Below, in pieces: positions 35,930-46,168 of a stretch of 64,000 nt of DNA (positions are counted from its first letter, which is position 1; each line of letters starts with the position of its first letter). A program made the translations under genes and the position numbers. This DNA is from Komagataeibacter swingsii (GTDB lineage Bacteria > Pseudomonadota > Alphaproteobacteria > Acetobacterales > Acetobacteraceae): positions 1 through 64,000 of the forward strand of contig NZ_NKUB01000003.1 of the NCBI RefSeq assembly GCF_003207895.1, given 5' to 3'. Below the pieces are notes generated by a model that ran no database searches, was not told where the DNA came from, and worked only from the letters and a program-made list of their open reading frames with translations.

Positions 35930-36421
35930 TCAGGACAGGAAGCGGCGCAGCCCCAGTCCCTGCCTGCGTTCATGCAGGACGGAGGGCTGATAGGCGACCG
36001 AGATGATTTCGTGCGCCTGCCGCCATACGCTTATGTCTTCCGCGCGTTCCGTCTGTACGGTGGTGATGCCACAGCGCAGCATGAACTCGTACTGGTCGGG
36101 CAGCGGCTTGCCCGTCGCCCGGATTTCCCCGGCGAATGACAGGTGTTCGCGCAGCGCGCGGGCCTGCGTGAAGGCACGCCCGTCGCGGAAGGTCGTGAAC
36201 GTGACCGCCACCAGCCCAAGGCGCGGCAGGGCCGGGCGCAGCAGGGCGACATCCACATCCGGCCCGATGGCGACACCCAGCGGCGCATCACCCGCGCGCG
36301 CAAGGCCCTCTTCCAGCCGCGCGAAGGGTACGATCACTGCACCAGTTGCGGGAATGGGCGCGTCCCCGGTTACCGTGGCCCAGGTGTCATCCTTGATGTG
36401 GCCATTCTCAAGCAGGGGCAT
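35930..36421 (-). CDS. DUF934 protein of the sulfite reductase operon
   Basis: 163 aa, starting MPLLENGHIKDDTW, with FTTFRDGRAFTQARALREHLSFAGEIRATGKPLPDQYEFMLRCG, the core of the DUF934 family that accompanies sulfite or nitrite reductase genes in proteobacteria. Its start lies inside the last codons of cysI (14-nt overlap), so it is translationally coupled. Biochemical role unknown; proposals include assistance to siroheme enzyme maturation or electron delivery. Confidence 0.85.
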   Translation of the reverse strand: MPLLENGHIKDDTWATVTGDAPIPATGAVIVPFARLEEGLARAGDAPLGVAIGPDVDVALLRPALPRLGLVAVTFTTFRDGRAFTQARALREHLSFAGEIRATGKPLPDQYEFMLRCGITTVQTERAEDISVWRQAHEIISVAYQPSVLHERRQGLGLRRFLS

Positions 36422-38096
36422 AGACGGCGTCCTTGAAGCTGGCGGCGCCAAGACGCCGGTAGGTATCGATAAACTGCTCGTCACCCTGACGCAGCACCAG
36501 ATAGGTGTCGATCAGGCGCGCGATGGCGTCGACCGTCTCGTCCTCCGGCAGGGCCGGGCCGATGATCTGGCCAATCGCCACGTCATTGGCCGCCGAGCCG
36601 CCAAGGGTCAACTGGAAGAATTCCTCGCCGCGCTTGTCCACCCCAAGGATGCCGATATGGCCCGCATGGTGATGGCCGCAGGCGTTGATGCAGCCCGAGA
36701 TGTTGATATGCAGCCTGCCAATGCGTTCCTGCAGTTCCGGATCGGCGAAGCGGGCGCTGAGTTTCTGCGCGATGGGAATGGACCGCGCATTGGCCAGCGA
36801 GCAGTAATCCAGCCCGGGGCAGGCGATGATATCGCCCACCAGCCCGATATTGGGCGTGCCCAGACCGGCGGCGACCAGCCGGGTCCACAGGTCGCGCAGG
36901 CGGTCCTTGCGCACATGGCCCAGCACCACGTTCTGCATGTGGGTGACGCGGATTTCACCAAACGACCAGCCATCGGCCAGTTCGGCGATCAGGTCCATCT
37001 GGTCCGCCGTGACATCGCCGGGGATGCCGCCATCGGGCTTGATGGAAATGACGGCGCTTATGAAACCGTCATTGCGGTGCGGGTGGGTGTTGGTGCGCAC
37101 CCAGCGGTCAAAGGCCGGGTCGGCCTTGCGATCGGCGGCAAGCGTCTGCGCCGCATCCGCCGGGGCCACCAGTTCGGGAATGCCGAAACGCGCGCGGATG
37201 CCCTCGACAATGGCGGGGTCAAGGCGGTAATCCGCGCGGTCCATCAGCGCGAATTCCGCATCGACCTTTTCACGGAACGCTTCAAGGCCAAGCGCCTGCA
37301 CCAGGATCTTGATCCGGGCCTTGTACATGTTGTCGCGGCGGCCATAGGCGTTGTACACGCGCACGATGGCCTCAAGGTAGGCGACAAGGTCCTCTTCGGG
37401 CAGGTTGTCGCGCAACTGCACGCCAATGATCGGCGTGCGGCCAAGCCCGCCGCCCACGAACACGTCAAACACCGGGCGGCCCTGTGGGCCGGGGCGGGCG
37501 ACCAGCCCGATGTCATGGAAGCGGGCCGCCACGCGGTCATGCGGGCTGCCGCTGATCGCGATCTTGAACTTGCGCGGCAGGAACGAGAATTCCGGGTGCA
37601 GCGTGGACCACTGGCGCAGGACCTCGGCATGGATGCGCGGGTCCAGCAGTTCATCGGCGGCGGCGCCCGCGAATTCGTCGCACGTCACGTTGCGGATGCA
37701 GTTGCCGCTGGTCTGGATGGCGTGCATGTCCACGCCCGCCAGGTGTTCAAGGATATCAGGCGTATCCTCCAGCCTGATCCAGTTGAACTGCATGTTCTGG
37801 CGCGTGGTGAAATGCCCGTAATCGCGGTCATAGGTGCGCGCGATATGGGCCAGCATGCGCATCTGGTCAGACCCCATCATGCCATAGGGCACGGCCACCC
37901 GCAGCATGTAGGCATGAAGCTGCAGGTACAGGCCGTTCATCAGGCGCAGCGGCTTGAATTCATCCTCGCTCAGGTCGCCCGCAATGCGGCGGTTGACCTG
38001 TTCGCGGAACTGCGCCACGCGCTGGGACAGGAAGGTGCGGTCCACCTGGTCATAGGCATACCGGCCAACCGGCAGGGTCGCGGTGTCAGTGGACAT
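36408..38096 (-). CDS. cysI: Ferredoxin-type nitrite/sulfite reductase (sulfite to sulfide)
   Basis: 562-aa siroheme/[4Fe-4S] reductase. TTRQNMQFNW and the siroheme-side RNVTCDEFAG segment are in the first half. The cluster ligands are CPGLDYC and, 40 residues on, the pair in GCINACGHHHAGHIGI. The location in a sulfate assimilation cluster favours sulfite as substrate. No CysJ flavoprotein is present, so the electron donor is probably ferredoxin or an unlinked partner. The ATG at 38096 overlaps the preceding DUF2849 gene by 11 nt. Confidence 0.92.
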   Translation of the reverse strand: MSTDTATLPVGRYAYDQVDRTFLSQRVAQFREQVNRRIAGDLSEDEFKPLRLMNGLYLQLHAYMLRVAVPYGMMGSDQMRMLAHIARTYDRDYGHFTTRQNMQFNWIRLEDTPDILEHLAGVDMHAIQTSGNCIRNVTCDEFAGAAADELLDPRIHAEVLRQWSTLHPEFSFLPRKFKIAISGSPHDRVAARFHDIGLVARPGPQGRPVFDVFVGGGLGRTPIIGVQLRDNLPEEDLVAYLEAIVRVYNAYGRRDNMYKARIKILVQALGLEAFREKVDAEFALMDRADYRLDPAIVEGIRARFGIPELVAPADAAQTLAADRKADPAFDRWVRTNTHPHRNDGFISAVISIKPDGGIPGDVTADQMDLIAELADGWSFGEIRVTHMQNVVLGHVRKDRLRDLWTRLVAAGLGTPNIGLVGDIIACPGLDYCSLANARSIPIAQKLSARFADPELQERIGRLHINISGCINACGHHHAGHIGILGVDKRGEEFFQLTLGGSAANDVAIGQIIGPALPEDETVDAIARLIDTYLVLRQGDEQFIDTYRRLGAASFKDAVYAPA

Positions 38097-38415
38097 CGGA
38101 TGTCTCCACGGGGGCAAAATCAGGGTGGACGCTTGGCCCGAACGCACGGATGCGCTCACGTACCGTAAGTGGCGACAGGCCGGCCGCCGCAGGGTCAAGC
38201 TGCACGCCATAGATGCCCACCAGTTTGCGGGCGTCCGGCGCGGCCTTGGCCTGCTCTATCGCGCCTTCGATATCCGCATTGTCGAAAACACGGGCATGCC
38301 CGATATGTTCCGACCATCCCTGCTGCGTCAGCCAGACAATGCGGCCATCAAGCAGGCGGTTGGCGGTAATGACGCTGGCGCCGGTCGTATCCCGGCGGTT
38401 GTTCCTGACATCCAC
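38086..38415 (-). CDS. DUF2849 protein in sulfate assimilation cluster
   Basis: About 109 aa. The DUF2849 core runs VITANRLLDGRIVWLT... to GLSPLTVRERIRAFGPSVHPDF, a family found almost only beside cysI-like genes in alphaproteobacteria. Function unknown. The likely start is a GTG at 38415 with AAGGA about 11 nt upstream; an ATG at 38481 adds 22 residues with no ribosome site. Its stop lies within the start of cysI. Confidence 0.72.
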   Translation of the reverse strand: MDVRNNRRDTTGASVITANRLLDGRIVWLTQQGWSEHIGHARVFDNADIEGAIEQAKAAPDARKLVGIYGVQLDPAAAGLSPLTVRERIRAFGPSVHPDFAPVETSDVH

Positions 38416-38518
38416 TTGTGAACCGATCCTTTCCAGACAACAGGCGATATGCCGTGACTGGTACAAAAAGGCGCCGGACATGTAAACCGGCGCCCGTAAC
38501 CTAAATCCGGTCCTGCGT

Positions 38519-38543
38519 GGGTCGGGCAGATCCTGCCCGACCC
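38519..38543 (-). terminator. Perfect 11-bp hairpin after cysNC
   Basis: GGGTCGGGCAG / CTGCCCGACCC with a 3-nt loop lies 9 bp after the cysNC stop and before the DUF2849-cysI genes. No T-run follows, so it may be a processing, stability or partial termination signal that lowers downstream expression rather than a full stop. Confidence 0.5.
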
Positions 38544-38551
38544 CACCGATA

Positions 38552-40438
38552 TCAGGACGTCTGGCGCTGTGCCGCCCCGTCAAGGCGGGTTTCCTCGCCA
38601 ATGAAGGCGGCGAGGCGCGCTGCGGTCTCGTCGCTCGATGCATTGGCCGTTTCCAGCCGCAGGTCGGGCTTCACGGGTGCTTCATACGGCGCGTCGATGC
38701 CGGTGAAGCCTGCGATCTTGCCCGCGCGCGCCGCGGCGTACAGGCCCTTGGGGTCACGCTGTTCACACGTGGCCTGCGGCGTGTCGATGAAGATTTCATG
38801 GAAACCCTCACCCACGATCTGGCGTGCCAGCTCGCGGTCCGTAATGGTGGGCGAGATCAGGGCGACGATCACGACCTGTCCGCTTTCCGCAAGGATGCGG
38901 GCCACGGCGGCGGCGCGGCGCACGTTTTCACGACGGTCCGCTTCGGAAAAGCCAAGGTCCGAACACAGGCCCGCGCGCAGCGTGTCCCCATCCAGAACCG
39001 AAACATCAACCCCGCGCGCGAACAGGCGTGTTTCCGCCCCGCGCGCCAGCGTGCTCTTGCCCGCGCCCGGCAGGCCGGTCATCCAGAACACGCCGCCACG
39101 ATGGCCCTTCGCCTGCGCGCGGTCCCATACCGATACGGCGCTGCCGGTCGGGTGGATGGCGTTGCGGCCGGCGACGCTTTCGGCAATCCCGATCAGCGGC
39201 GCGCCACCGACGATCTGCTGGTTACGGTCCACCAGCACGCCGCGCCCGTCCGACGTGCCCGGCACGAACGCGTCGAACAGCATGGTTTCGGACACCGCCA
39301 GCGTGATTTCGGCAAAGCCTTCGGGCGGCACTTCCTCGGCGGGGTGCTCGGTCAGGTCTTCCAGGCGCACCACGGAATCAATGGCCGCCACCGTGACCTG
39401 GTGTTCCGCCGTGGCAAGGCGCAGCTTGAAGCTTTCGCCCACGCGCAGCGGTTCCTGGCGCAGCCAGAACAGGCGCGTGCGGATGCGCGCCGCACGCAGG
39501 GGGGCGGCGGATGCGGGATACAGGAAGTCGCCCCGGTCGGGAATGACATCGGGTTCCAGCGTCACGGCCACGGACTGGCCCGCGATGGCGGCCACCTGTG
39601 GGGCGGTGTGCCAGCTTTCGATGGTGGCGATGCGCGCGCGCGCGCCATGCACGCCGATCACTACCTCGTCGCCGACGCGGATGCGGCCACGTTCGATGCG
39701 CCCCACGACAATGCGCTTGGTGTCGAAGCGGTAGACATCCTGCACCGGCAGGCGCAGCGGCAGGTCGGCGCGTGAGGAGGGCGCGGGAACGGCGGCCAGC
39801 GCCTCGGTCAGGGTCGGCCCCTTGTACCACGGCATCCTGTCCGAACGCGACGCCATGTTGTCGCCTTCACGCGCGGAGGCGGGGACGAACACCGTCGGCT
39901 CGATTTCAAGCTGGTGCAGCAGGGCGGTGATGTCGCGTTCGGCCGCTTCGATCTTCTTCTGGTCGTAATTGAGGATATCGACCTTGTTCATCAGCACGAT
40001 GACATGGCGGATGCCGATCAGGCGCAGCAGCATGGCGTGGCGGCGGGTCTGTTCCTGCGCGCCTTCGTTCGCGTCAACCACCAGCACCGCGGCTTCGGCG
40101 TCGGCCGCGCCGGTAATCATGTTGCGCAGGAACTGGCGGTGGCCCGGCGCATCCACGATCACGAACTGGCGCGTGCCCAGTTTGAAGGGGATGCGCGTGG
40201 AATCAACGGTAACGCCCTGGTCACGTTCGATCTGCAGGCTGTCGAGCAGGAAGCTCCATTCAACTGTAAGCCCGCGCTTCTTGCTGGATTCAATGATCTG
40301 CGCGACACGGCCTTCGGGCAGGCTGTCGGTATCATACAGCAGGCGGCCGATCAGGGTGGACTTGCCATGGTCGACATGGCCCACGATTACGATGGGGGTG
40401 GCGGCGTCCTGCGGGGCAGGGGTCGGGATTGTACTCAT
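38552..40438 (-). CDS. cysNC: Bifunctional sulfate adenylyltransferase subunit 1 / adenylylsulfate kinase
   Basis: 628-aa fusion. Residues 1-420 are the CysN GTPase ([21 protein letters not shown]) with its two beta-barrel domains. It drives APS formation by CysD. Residues about 440-628 are CysC, with P-loop GLPGAGKST and C-terminal [21 protein letters not shown]; it phosphorylates APS to PAPS. The start at 40438 (MSTIPTP) lies 25 nt after the cysD stop. Such NodQ-like fusions are common in proteobacteria. Confidence 0.95.
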   Translation of the reverse strand: MSTIPTPAPQDAATPIVIVGHVDHGKSTLIGRLLYDTDSLPEGRVAQIIESSKKRGLTVEWSFLLDSLQIERDQGVTVDSTRIPFKLGTRQFVIVDAPGHRQFLRNMITGAADAEAAVLVVDANEGAQEQTRRHAMLLRLIGIRHVIVLMNKVDILNYDQKKIEAAERDITALLHQLEIEPTVFVPASAREGDNMASRSDRMPWYKGPTLTEALAAVPAPSSRADLPLRLPVQDVYRFDTKRIVVGRIERGRIRVGDEVVIGVHGARARIATIESWHTAPQVAAIAGQSVAVTLEPDVIPDRGDFLYPASAAPLRAARIRTRLFWLRQEPLRVGESFKLRLATAEHQVTVAAIDSVVRLEDLTEHPAEEVPPEGFAEITLAVSETMLFDAFVPGTSDGRGVLVDRNQQIVGGAPLIGIAESVAGRNAIHPTGSAVSVWDRAQAKGHRGGVFWMTGLPGAGKSTLARGAETRLFARGVDVSVLDGDTLRAGLCSDLGFSEADRRENVRRAAAVARILAESGQVVIVALISPTITDRELARQIVGEGFHEIFIDTPQATCEQRDPKGLYAAARAGKIAGFTGIDAPYEAPVKPDLRLETANASSDETAARLAAFIGEETRLDGAAQRQTS

Positions 40439-40463
40439 TATGATATAACTCCGTCCTGTCCGA

Positions 40464-41258
40464 TCAGAGGTAGCCGGCCACGCGCAGGCGCTCGAACGCA
40501 TCTTCCGATTCATGGTCCATGGCGCGTCCGGCGCGTTCGGACGTGCGTGACGTTTCCAGTTCCGCGATCACTTCCGCCACGGTCGAGGCATTGCTTTCCA
40601 CCGGGCTGGTGATGTCCTGGTCCCCCAGCGAGCGGTAGCGCTTGCCGTCCTTTGCGAAATACAGGTCGACCAGCGGGATGCCCTCGCGCTCGATATAGCG
40701 CCAGATGTCGATCTCACGCCATGCCAGCAGGGGATGGACGCGCACATGCATGCCGGGTTCGTGCGGGGTGGCGAACTGGTCCCAGAATTCGGGCGGCTGG
40801 TTGCGCACGTCCCACTTGTGGCCGGCGCCCCGGGGGCTGAACACGCGTTCCTTGGCGCGGGTGGCCTGTTCGTCGCGGCGGATGCCCGCGATCACGCCCG
40901 CCAGCTTGTACTTGTCGATCATCGCGGCAAGCCCTGCCGTCTTGCGCGCGGCGGAACGCGCGGCAGGCGGCAGGGTGGGGTCGATGTCTTCCACCGGCGG
41001 GCAGTCGCCCAGCAGCAGTTCAAGGTTCCACTTCTTGGTATATTCATCGCGGAATTTGTACATTTCCGGGAATTTCTTGCCGGTATCGACATGCATGACC
41101 GGGAACGGCACGTTGCCAAGGAACGCCTTGCGCGCCAGCCACAGCATGACGTTGGAATCCTTGCCCAGCGACCACAGCATCGCCAGCGGCTTCAGCTTCC
41201 GGTAGGCTTCGCGCAGGATGAAGATGCTCTGGGCCTCTAGTTGGTCGAGATCGTCCAT
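40464..41258 (-). CDS. cysD: Sulfate adenylyltransferase subunit 2
   Basis: 264-aa PP-loop (N-type ATP pyrophosphatase) protein; the phosphate loop is [14 protein letters not shown]. It starts [20 protein letters not shown] as in E. coli CysD and contains [29 protein letters not shown] and [15 protein letters not shown]. It works with the CysN part of the next gene to activate sulfate to APS. The open frame extends 12 residues upstream, but the ATG at 41258 matches the family. Confidence 0.95.
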   Translation of the reverse strand: MDDLDQLEAQSIFILREAYRKLKPLAMLWSLGKDSNVMLWLARKAFLGNVPFPVMHVDTGKKFPEMYKFRDEYTKKWNLELLLGDCPPVEDIDPTLPPAARSAARKTAGLAAMIDKYKLAGVIAGIRRDEQATRAKERVFSPRGAGHKWDVRNQPPEFWDQFATPHEPGMHVRVHPLLAWREIDIWRYIEREGIPLVDLYFAKDGKRYRSLGDQDITSPVESNASTVAEVIAELETSRTSERAGRAMDHESEDAFERLRVAGYL

Positions 41259-41338
41259 GGAATTACAGACCTTCCGTAACAGGAAAGAAAACAAAGGAAA
41301 CTGGCGGCCTCAGCCCGGCCGGTGTGGTGGGGTCCGCC

Positions 41339-42031
41339 TCAGGACGCCTTGCGGACATGGATACCACATTCCGTCTTGCTCTGCCCGGCCCATCGGCCCT
41401 GGCGCGGGTCCTCGCCCTCGGCCACGGGGCGCGTGCAGGGCGCGCACCCGATGGAGGGATAGCCCCGCAGCGTCAGCGGGTGGCGCGGCAGGTTGCGGCG
41501 CGTCATTTCGGCGTCCAGTTCACGTGGGGTCCAGCTTATCAGCGGGTTGATCTTGATCTTGCCGCCGGGCGCGTCCTCCACCACCGTCAGGTCCTGCCGG
41601 GTCGCGGCCTGCGTGCGCTTGCGGCCCGTGATCCACGCATCGAAGGGGATCATGGCCTCGTCCAGTGGCTCGACCTTGCGCAATGCGCAGCAGGCATCGG
41701 GGTCGAAGGCCCAGAGCTGGCCTTCGGGGTCGCGGCGTTCGATCTGGCGGGGGGCGGGGTGCAGGTCGCGCACGTCGCGCAGGCCCAGCACGCGGGCCAG
41801 TTCCTGCCGGTAGGCCAGCGTTTCGGGGAAATGCTGCCCCGTTTCAAGGAACAGGACCGGCACGGCGGGATCGATTTCGGCCGCCAGCGCCAGCATGACG
41901 GCAGATTCGGCCCCGAAGGATGAAACCAGCGCAATACGTCCGCGCAGCCGCGTCAGGGCAACACGAAGCACGTCGGAGGCATTTTCCCCCGCCTGCTTCA
42001 GTTCTGCCATAATGTCCGCATTGATGCGCAT
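41339..42031 (-). CDS. cysH: Phosphoadenylyl/adenylyl-sulfate reductase, [4Fe-4S] type
   Basis: 230-aa CysH. The PP-loop-like start is ALVSSFGAESAV, with FLETGQHFPETLAYR, ITGRKRTQAATR and the catalytic-Cys segment SKTECGIH at the C-terminus. Two extra Cys pairs, DACCAL and GCAPC about 80 residues later, are the ligands of a [4Fe-4S] cluster, which marks APS-reducing enzymes. It is first in the cluster; the 168 bp upstream are gene-free and carry an inverted repeat. Confidence 0.93.
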   Translation of the reverse strand: MRINADIMAELKQAGENASDVLRVALTRLRGRIALVSSFGAESAVMLALAAEIDPAVPVLFLETGQHFPETLAYRQELARVLGLRDVRDLHPAPRQIERRDPEGQLWAFDPDACCALRKVEPLDEAMIPFDAWITGRKRTQAATRQDLTVVEDAPGGKIKINPLISWTPRELDAEMTRRNLPRHPLTLRGYPSIGCAPCTRPVAEGEDPRQGRWAGQSKTECGIHVRKAS

Positions 42032-42047
42032 AATCTCCCCCAGGCCG

Positions 42048-42111
42048 GATTTTACACTAGGCTACGGCGTTCTTTTCCCCGCCACACCTAATCCCCGCGC
42101 TTTGTAAAATC
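42048..42111. promoter_or_regulatory. Inverted repeat upstream of cysH
   Basis: Perfect 8-bp inverted repeat GATTTTAC (42048-42055) and GTAAAATC (42104-42111), about 20-80 bp upstream of the cysH start in the only gene-free region of the cluster. It could be an operator or two half-sites of a sulfur regulator. No known consensus was matched. Confidence 0.3.
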
Positions 42112-42199
42112 AAGGCGTGGCCCGGCATTTACACATAATAATACGCATATTCCGTGACGGGGATACGAATGTTGCGGGATAGGACGGCGGCTGTGGTCC

Positions 42200-43081
42200 T
42201 CAGCGGCTCATGATAATGATAATATCGCTGTTTTCCAGCATGTGGCGCGTGACACCACCCAGAATCATCTGGCGCAGGCGGGAGTGGGAATACGCCCCCA
42301 TCACCATCATGTCGGCACCCAGCGTATGGGCCATGCCCAGCATGTCCTCGCCCACCGGGCGGGAATCACTACCGAATTCGTGAATATTGGCCATGACGCC
42401 ATGCAGGGACAGAAATGACCGTACATGCCGGGCTTCGGGGCCGGGGCGCTGGTAGGCGGGGCTGTGCAGGATATGCACCGCTTCCGCGCGCTTCAGCAGC
42501 GGCAGGGCGTGGTGGATGGCGGATGCGGCTTCCGACGTGCCGTTCCAGCCGATGCAGATGCGCCTGCCGAGGGCCGGCGGGGCCACGGGCGGCACGATCA
42601 CGACCCCGCGCCCGCTTTCGAACAGGACGGCATGCAGGGTATCGGATGAGGAGACATCCCCTTCCGGGTTGGGCTGGCGCAGGACCACGATGTCGGACAG
42701 GCGCGCCTGAAAGGAGACGACGCTGCGGGTATGGCCATTATGGGCGATGAAGCTGGCGGACAGGCCATGCATGCCAACCGGCGAAAGGGGGGAGTCCACC
42801 GCCACGACCGGGATCTGTTCGCGGGTGGCGAACGCATCGAACAGCCCGCGCACGGCATTGAGGCGCGCGGCGCTTTCCTTGAGCGCGGATGCGATCATGT
42901 CCTGCACCATGGCGCCGGACAGGCCCTCGCCCACCAGGGGGCCGACTTCCTGCATGTCGGTGCCCACATGCAGCACGGCCAGATGCGCGTCGAACATGCG
43001 TGCCATCGCGCCGCCAACGTCCAGCGCGCTTTCCGCGTGGCTTACCCCGGCCAATGGCAACAATATCCTGCGTATGCACAT
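42200..43081 (-). CDS. Two-domain universal stress protein
   Basis: 293 aa made of two UspA-like domains. The first (1-140) starts MCIRRILLPLAGV and is degenerate. The second starts near ICIGWNGTSEAASAIHHALPLL and ends with the ATP-loop-like GAYSHSRLRQMILGGVTRHML followed by IIIIMSR. Members bind ATP or AMP and are linked to stress survival. The gene stands alone, reading in the same direction as cysH but separated from it. Confidence 0.88.
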   Translation of the reverse strand: MCIRRILLPLAGVSHAESALDVGGAMARMFDAHLAVLHVGTDMQEVGPLVGEGLSGAMVQDMIASALKESAARLNAVRGLFDAFATREQIPVVAVDSPLSPVGMHGLSASFIAHNGHTRSVVSFQARLSDIVVLRQPNPEGDVSSSDTLHAVLFESGRGVVIVPPVAPPALGRRICIGWNGTSEAASAIHHALPLLKRAEAVHILHSPAYQRPGPEARHVRSFLSLHGVMANIHEFGSDSRPVGEDMLGMAHTLGADMMVMGAYSHSRLRQMILGGVTRHMLENSDIIIIMSR

Positions 43082-43175
43082 GCCCCGCCTCCTGATCCGT
43101 TCATGGGGCGCGCGGTCCGTCTGGCGGGTGCGACACGCCCCTTAAGGAATGAAAACGGATCAGGTGGCGCTAAGT

Positions 43176-43781
43176 TCAGGGGTAAAGGCGCTCCGTCGCC
43201 CAGCCATCGGCCGTCCGGTCCCATACGGCGCGGTCATGCAGGCGGTAGGGGCGGTCCTGCCAGAATTCGAAATGCCGCGGCACGACGCGAAAGCCGCTCC
43301 AGTTGGCGGGGCGGGGGATGACGGCGTCGGGACCGAGGTAGCGGGCTTCGAGTTCCGCCACCGCCTTCTCGAACACGGCGCGGTCGGGCAGGGGGTGGGA
43401 CTGGTCCGATGCAATCGCGCCCAGGCGGGAGATGCGGCTGCGGCTGGCGAAATAGGCGTCGGCCTCGGCCGGGGTCACGGGTTCCACCGCGCCCTCGATG
43501 CGGATCTGGCGGCGGATGCTTTTCCAGTGGAACAGCAGGGCGGCGTGCGGGTTGGCCGCAAGCTCGGCCGCCTTGCGGCTGTTGAGGTTGGTATAGAACA
43601 CGAAGCCCCGCCGGTCCGCACCCTTGAGCAGGATCATCCGCACCGAAGGCCGCCCGTCAGCCGTGGCCGTGGCCAGCGCCATGGCGTTCGGGTCGTTGGG
43701 TTCGTGCGCTGTCGCGTCACGCATCCATGCGTCAAACAGGTCGAACGGGTCGGCGTCAAGGTCGATCAGGGGAAGGGTCAT
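43176..43781 (-). CDS. pdxH: Pyridoxine/pyridoxamine 5'-phosphate oxidase
   Basis: 201-aa FMN enzyme making pyridoxal 5'-phosphate. Motifs: [48 protein letters not shown] (FMN contacts), [11 protein letters not shown] and the C-terminal [15 protein letters not shown]. It has the normal length for the family and is divergent from fabI. Confidence 0.95.
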   Translation of the reverse strand: MTLPLIDLDADPFDLFDAWMRDATAHEPNDPNAMALATATADGRPSVRMILLKGADRRGFVFYTNLNSRKAAELAANPHAALLFHWKSIRRQIRIEGAVEPVTPAEADAYFASRSRISRLGAIASDQSHPLPDRAVFEKAVAELEARYLGPDAVIPRPANWSGFRVVPRHFEFWQDRPYRLHDRAVWDRTADGWATERLYP

Positions 43782-43875
43782 GGGGTCGGGGTTCCGTAAC
43801 GCTGCATGCCTGGTACCGGCCTGCGCCGGGTGTGGCCGGGGCAGGGATACGAAACATATGGAAACATAAGGTAAG

Positions 43876-43903
43876 TTACCAAGTGACGATTATTGGCTAC
43901 AAT
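43876..43903 (+). promoter_or_regulatory. Candidate fabI promoter
   Basis: TTACCA at 43876-43881, 16 bp, TACAAT at 43898-43903, with fabI starting 88 bp downstream in an AT-richer stretch than its surroundings. Matched by eye to the sigma-70 consensus only. Confidence 0.35.
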
Positions 43904-43991
43904 TACCGCAATCGGCATCTTGTCCAAAACGGCAGCTTGTGCAACCACGAGGCCGAAATTTCATCCGTCATTTACCATTAAGGATACCAGC

Positions 43992-44831
43992 ATGTCAGAC
44001 GGCGCGCCCAAAATCGCCATCAAGGGTTCATTGATGAAAGGCAAGCGGGGCCTCGTCATGGGTGTTGCGAATGACCGCTCCATCGCATGGGGCATCGCGC
44101 GCGCCGTGGCCGAGCAGGGGGGCGAGCTTGCCTTTACCTACCAGGGCGAGGCGCTGGGCAAGCGCGTGCGCCCGCTGGCTGAAACCGTGGGGTCGACGCT
44201 GGTGCTGCCGTGTGACGTGACCGATGACGCGGCCATGGACGCGACCTTCGCCACGATCGAGAAGGCATGGGGCAAGATCGACTTCCTTGTCCACGCCATT
44301 GGCTGGGCGGATAAGCAGTTCCTGCGCGGGCGGTATGTCGACACGCCGCGTGACGCCTTCCTCAAGGCGATGGACATTTCGTGCTATTCCTTCACCGCCG
44401 TCGCCCGGCGGGCGGCCGCCATCATGAACCCCGGCGGGTCACTGCTGACGCTGACCTATCTGGGGGCCGAGCGCGTCATGCCGCATTACAACGTGATGGG
44501 CGTGGCCAAGGCGGCGCTGGAGGCGTCGGTGCGCTACATGGCGGTTGACCTTGGCGGTGACGGCATCCGCGTCAACGGCATTTCCGCAGGCCCGGTCATG
44601 ACGCTGGCGGCCAACGGCATTGGCGATTTCCGCTATATCCTGAAGTGGAACCAGTACAACTCCCCGCTGGAACGCAACGTCTCGCTGGAGGAAGTGGGCG
44701 GTGCGGGCCTGTACATGCTGTCCGACCTGTCCGGTGGCGTTACGGGTGAAATCCACCACGTTGATTCCGGCTACCATATTGTCGGCATGAAGAACCCCAC
44801 CGCGCCGGATATCACGGTCGCGGGCAACTGA
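43992..44831 (+). CDS. fabI: Enoyl-ACP reductase (NADH), FabI type
   Basis: 279-aa SDR-superfamily enzyme completing each fatty acid elongation cycle. [21 protein letters not shown] holds the NADH site, and HAIGWADK and [10 protein letters not shown] follow. The catalytic Tyr-(X6)-Lys is [11 protein letters not shown]; the [16 protein letters not shown] loop is typical of FabI, the triclosan target. The start at 43992 (MSDGAPK) is chosen over the longer frame from 43893. aroC follows 19 nt later. Confidence 0.95.
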   Translation: MSDGAPKIAIKGSLMKGKRGLVMGVANDRSIAWGIARAVAEQGGELAFTYQGEALGKRVRPLAETVGSTLVLPCDVTDDAAMDATFATIEKAWGKIDFLVHAIGWADKQFLRGRYVDTPRDAFLKAMDISCYSFTAVARRAAAIMNPGGSLLTLTYLGAERVMPHYNVMGVAKAALEASVRYMAVDLGGDGIRVNGISAGPVMTLAANGIGDFRYILKWNQYNSPLERNVSLEEVGGAGLYMLSDLSGGVTGEIHHVDSGYHIVGMKNPTAPDITVAGN

Positions 44832-44850
44832 TCGCGGGAATCCTGCCCCC

Positions 44851-45942
44851 ATGTCGTACAATACCTTCGGCCACCTGTTCCGCGTCACCACGTGGGGTGA
44901 AAGCCATGGCCCGGCCATTGGCTGCGTGATTGACGGCTGCCCGCCGCGTGTCCCGCTGGATGTGGCGGATATCCAGCCCTGGCTGGACCGCCGCAGGCCC
45001 GGACAGTCGAAATTCACCACCCAGCGGCAGGAAGCCGACCAGGTCGAGATCCTGTCCGGTGTGTTCGAGGGCAGGACGACCGGCACCCCGATTTCGCTGG
45101 TCATTCGCAATACCGACCAGCGTTCGCGTGATTATGGCGATATCGCAACCCGTTACCGTCCCGGCCATGCCGATGTCGCCTATGACATGAAATACGGCAT
45201 CCGCGACTATCGCGGTGGCGGGCGGTCGTCGGCGCGGGAGACGGCCATGCGCGTGGCGGCGGGGGCCGTGGCGCGCAAGGTGCTGGGGGACATGGTCAGC
45301 ATCCGTGGCGCGCTGGTGCAGGTCGGGCCGCATGCGGTCGATCGCGCGCGGATGGACTGGGAGATCGTGAATGACAATCCCCTGTTCTGCCCGGATGCAA
45401 CGATGCTGCCGGTATGGGAAGGCTACCTTGCCGATATCCGCAGGAAGGGATCGTCCATTGGTGCCGTGATCGAGGTCGTGGCCGAAGGCGTGCCGCCCGG
45501 ACTGGGCGCGCCGATCTATGGCAAGCTGGATTCCGACCTCGCCATGGCGCTGATGAGCATCAATGCCGTCAAGGGCGTGGAGATCGGGGAAGGGTTTGCC
45601 TCCGCCTGCCTGACAGGGGAAGAAAACGCGGACCCGATGCGCATGGAAAATGGCCGGGTCCGGTTCGCGTCCAACCATGCCGGTGGCGTGCTGGGCGGCA
45701 TTTCCACCGGGCAGCCGGTCGTGGCCCGTTTTGCGGTCAAGCCGACCAGTTCGATCCTGACCCCCGTGCCCTCCGTCACGCGCGAAGGGGAGAACGTGGA
45801 TGTCATGACCAAAGGCAGGCATGACCCCTGTGTCGGCATCCGCGCCGTGCCGGTGGGGGAAGCGATGATGGCCTGCGTCCTGGCCGATCACCTGCTGCGC
45901 CACCGGGGGCAGGTGGGCAGCCACGACCCCGTGGTCCTGTAA
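44851..45942 (+). CDS. aroC: Chorismate synthase
   Basis: 363-aa FMN-dependent lyase of the last shikimate step (EPSP to chorismate). The start is [51 protein letters not shown] and [17 protein letters not shown] are classic signatures. It is probably co-transcribed with fabI. Confidence 0.96.
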   Translation: MSYNTFGHLFRVTTWGESHGPAIGCVIDGCPPRVPLDVADIQPWLDRRRPGQSKFTTQRQEADQVEILSGVFEGRTTGTPISLVIRNTDQRSRDYGDIATRYRPGHADVAYDMKYGIRDYRGGGRSSARETAMRVAAGAVARKVLGDMVSIRGALVQVGPHAVDRARMDWEIVNDNPLFCPDATMLPVWEGYLADIRRKGSSIGAVIEVVAEGVPPGLGAPIYGKLDSDLAMALMSINAVKGVEIGEGFASACLTGEENADPMRMENGRVRFASNHAGGVLGGISTGQPVVARFAVKPTSSILTPVPSVTREGENVDVMTKGRHDPCVGIRAVPVGEAMMACVLADHLLRHRGQVGSHDPVVL

Positions 45943-46168
45943 GGGTTCGGGTCGCTTCATGCGGCCCGTCCTGTCTTTGCGGCCTGCCCGCAGGACATCC
46001 TGCTGGGTCCGGAAGGCTTCGAGGCAGCGTGTCGCCGATAATTTTGTGGGCGGTCATGCCATGATGCTGCCGGAAGCGGATGGCAGGCCGAACCCATGTA
46101 TTGAACCCGTGTATTTCATGGCCATGGCTGGCGCGGGCGGCGGGCGCCGTCCCGCGCCAGCCATCGGG

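Noticed and set aside
36003-38168. 721-aa forward open frame opposite cysI/DUF934
   Set aside because: It is an antisense shadow of cysI in GC-rich DNA: no ribosome site, no recognisable domain, and the reverse strand carries the full siroheme reductase motifs.
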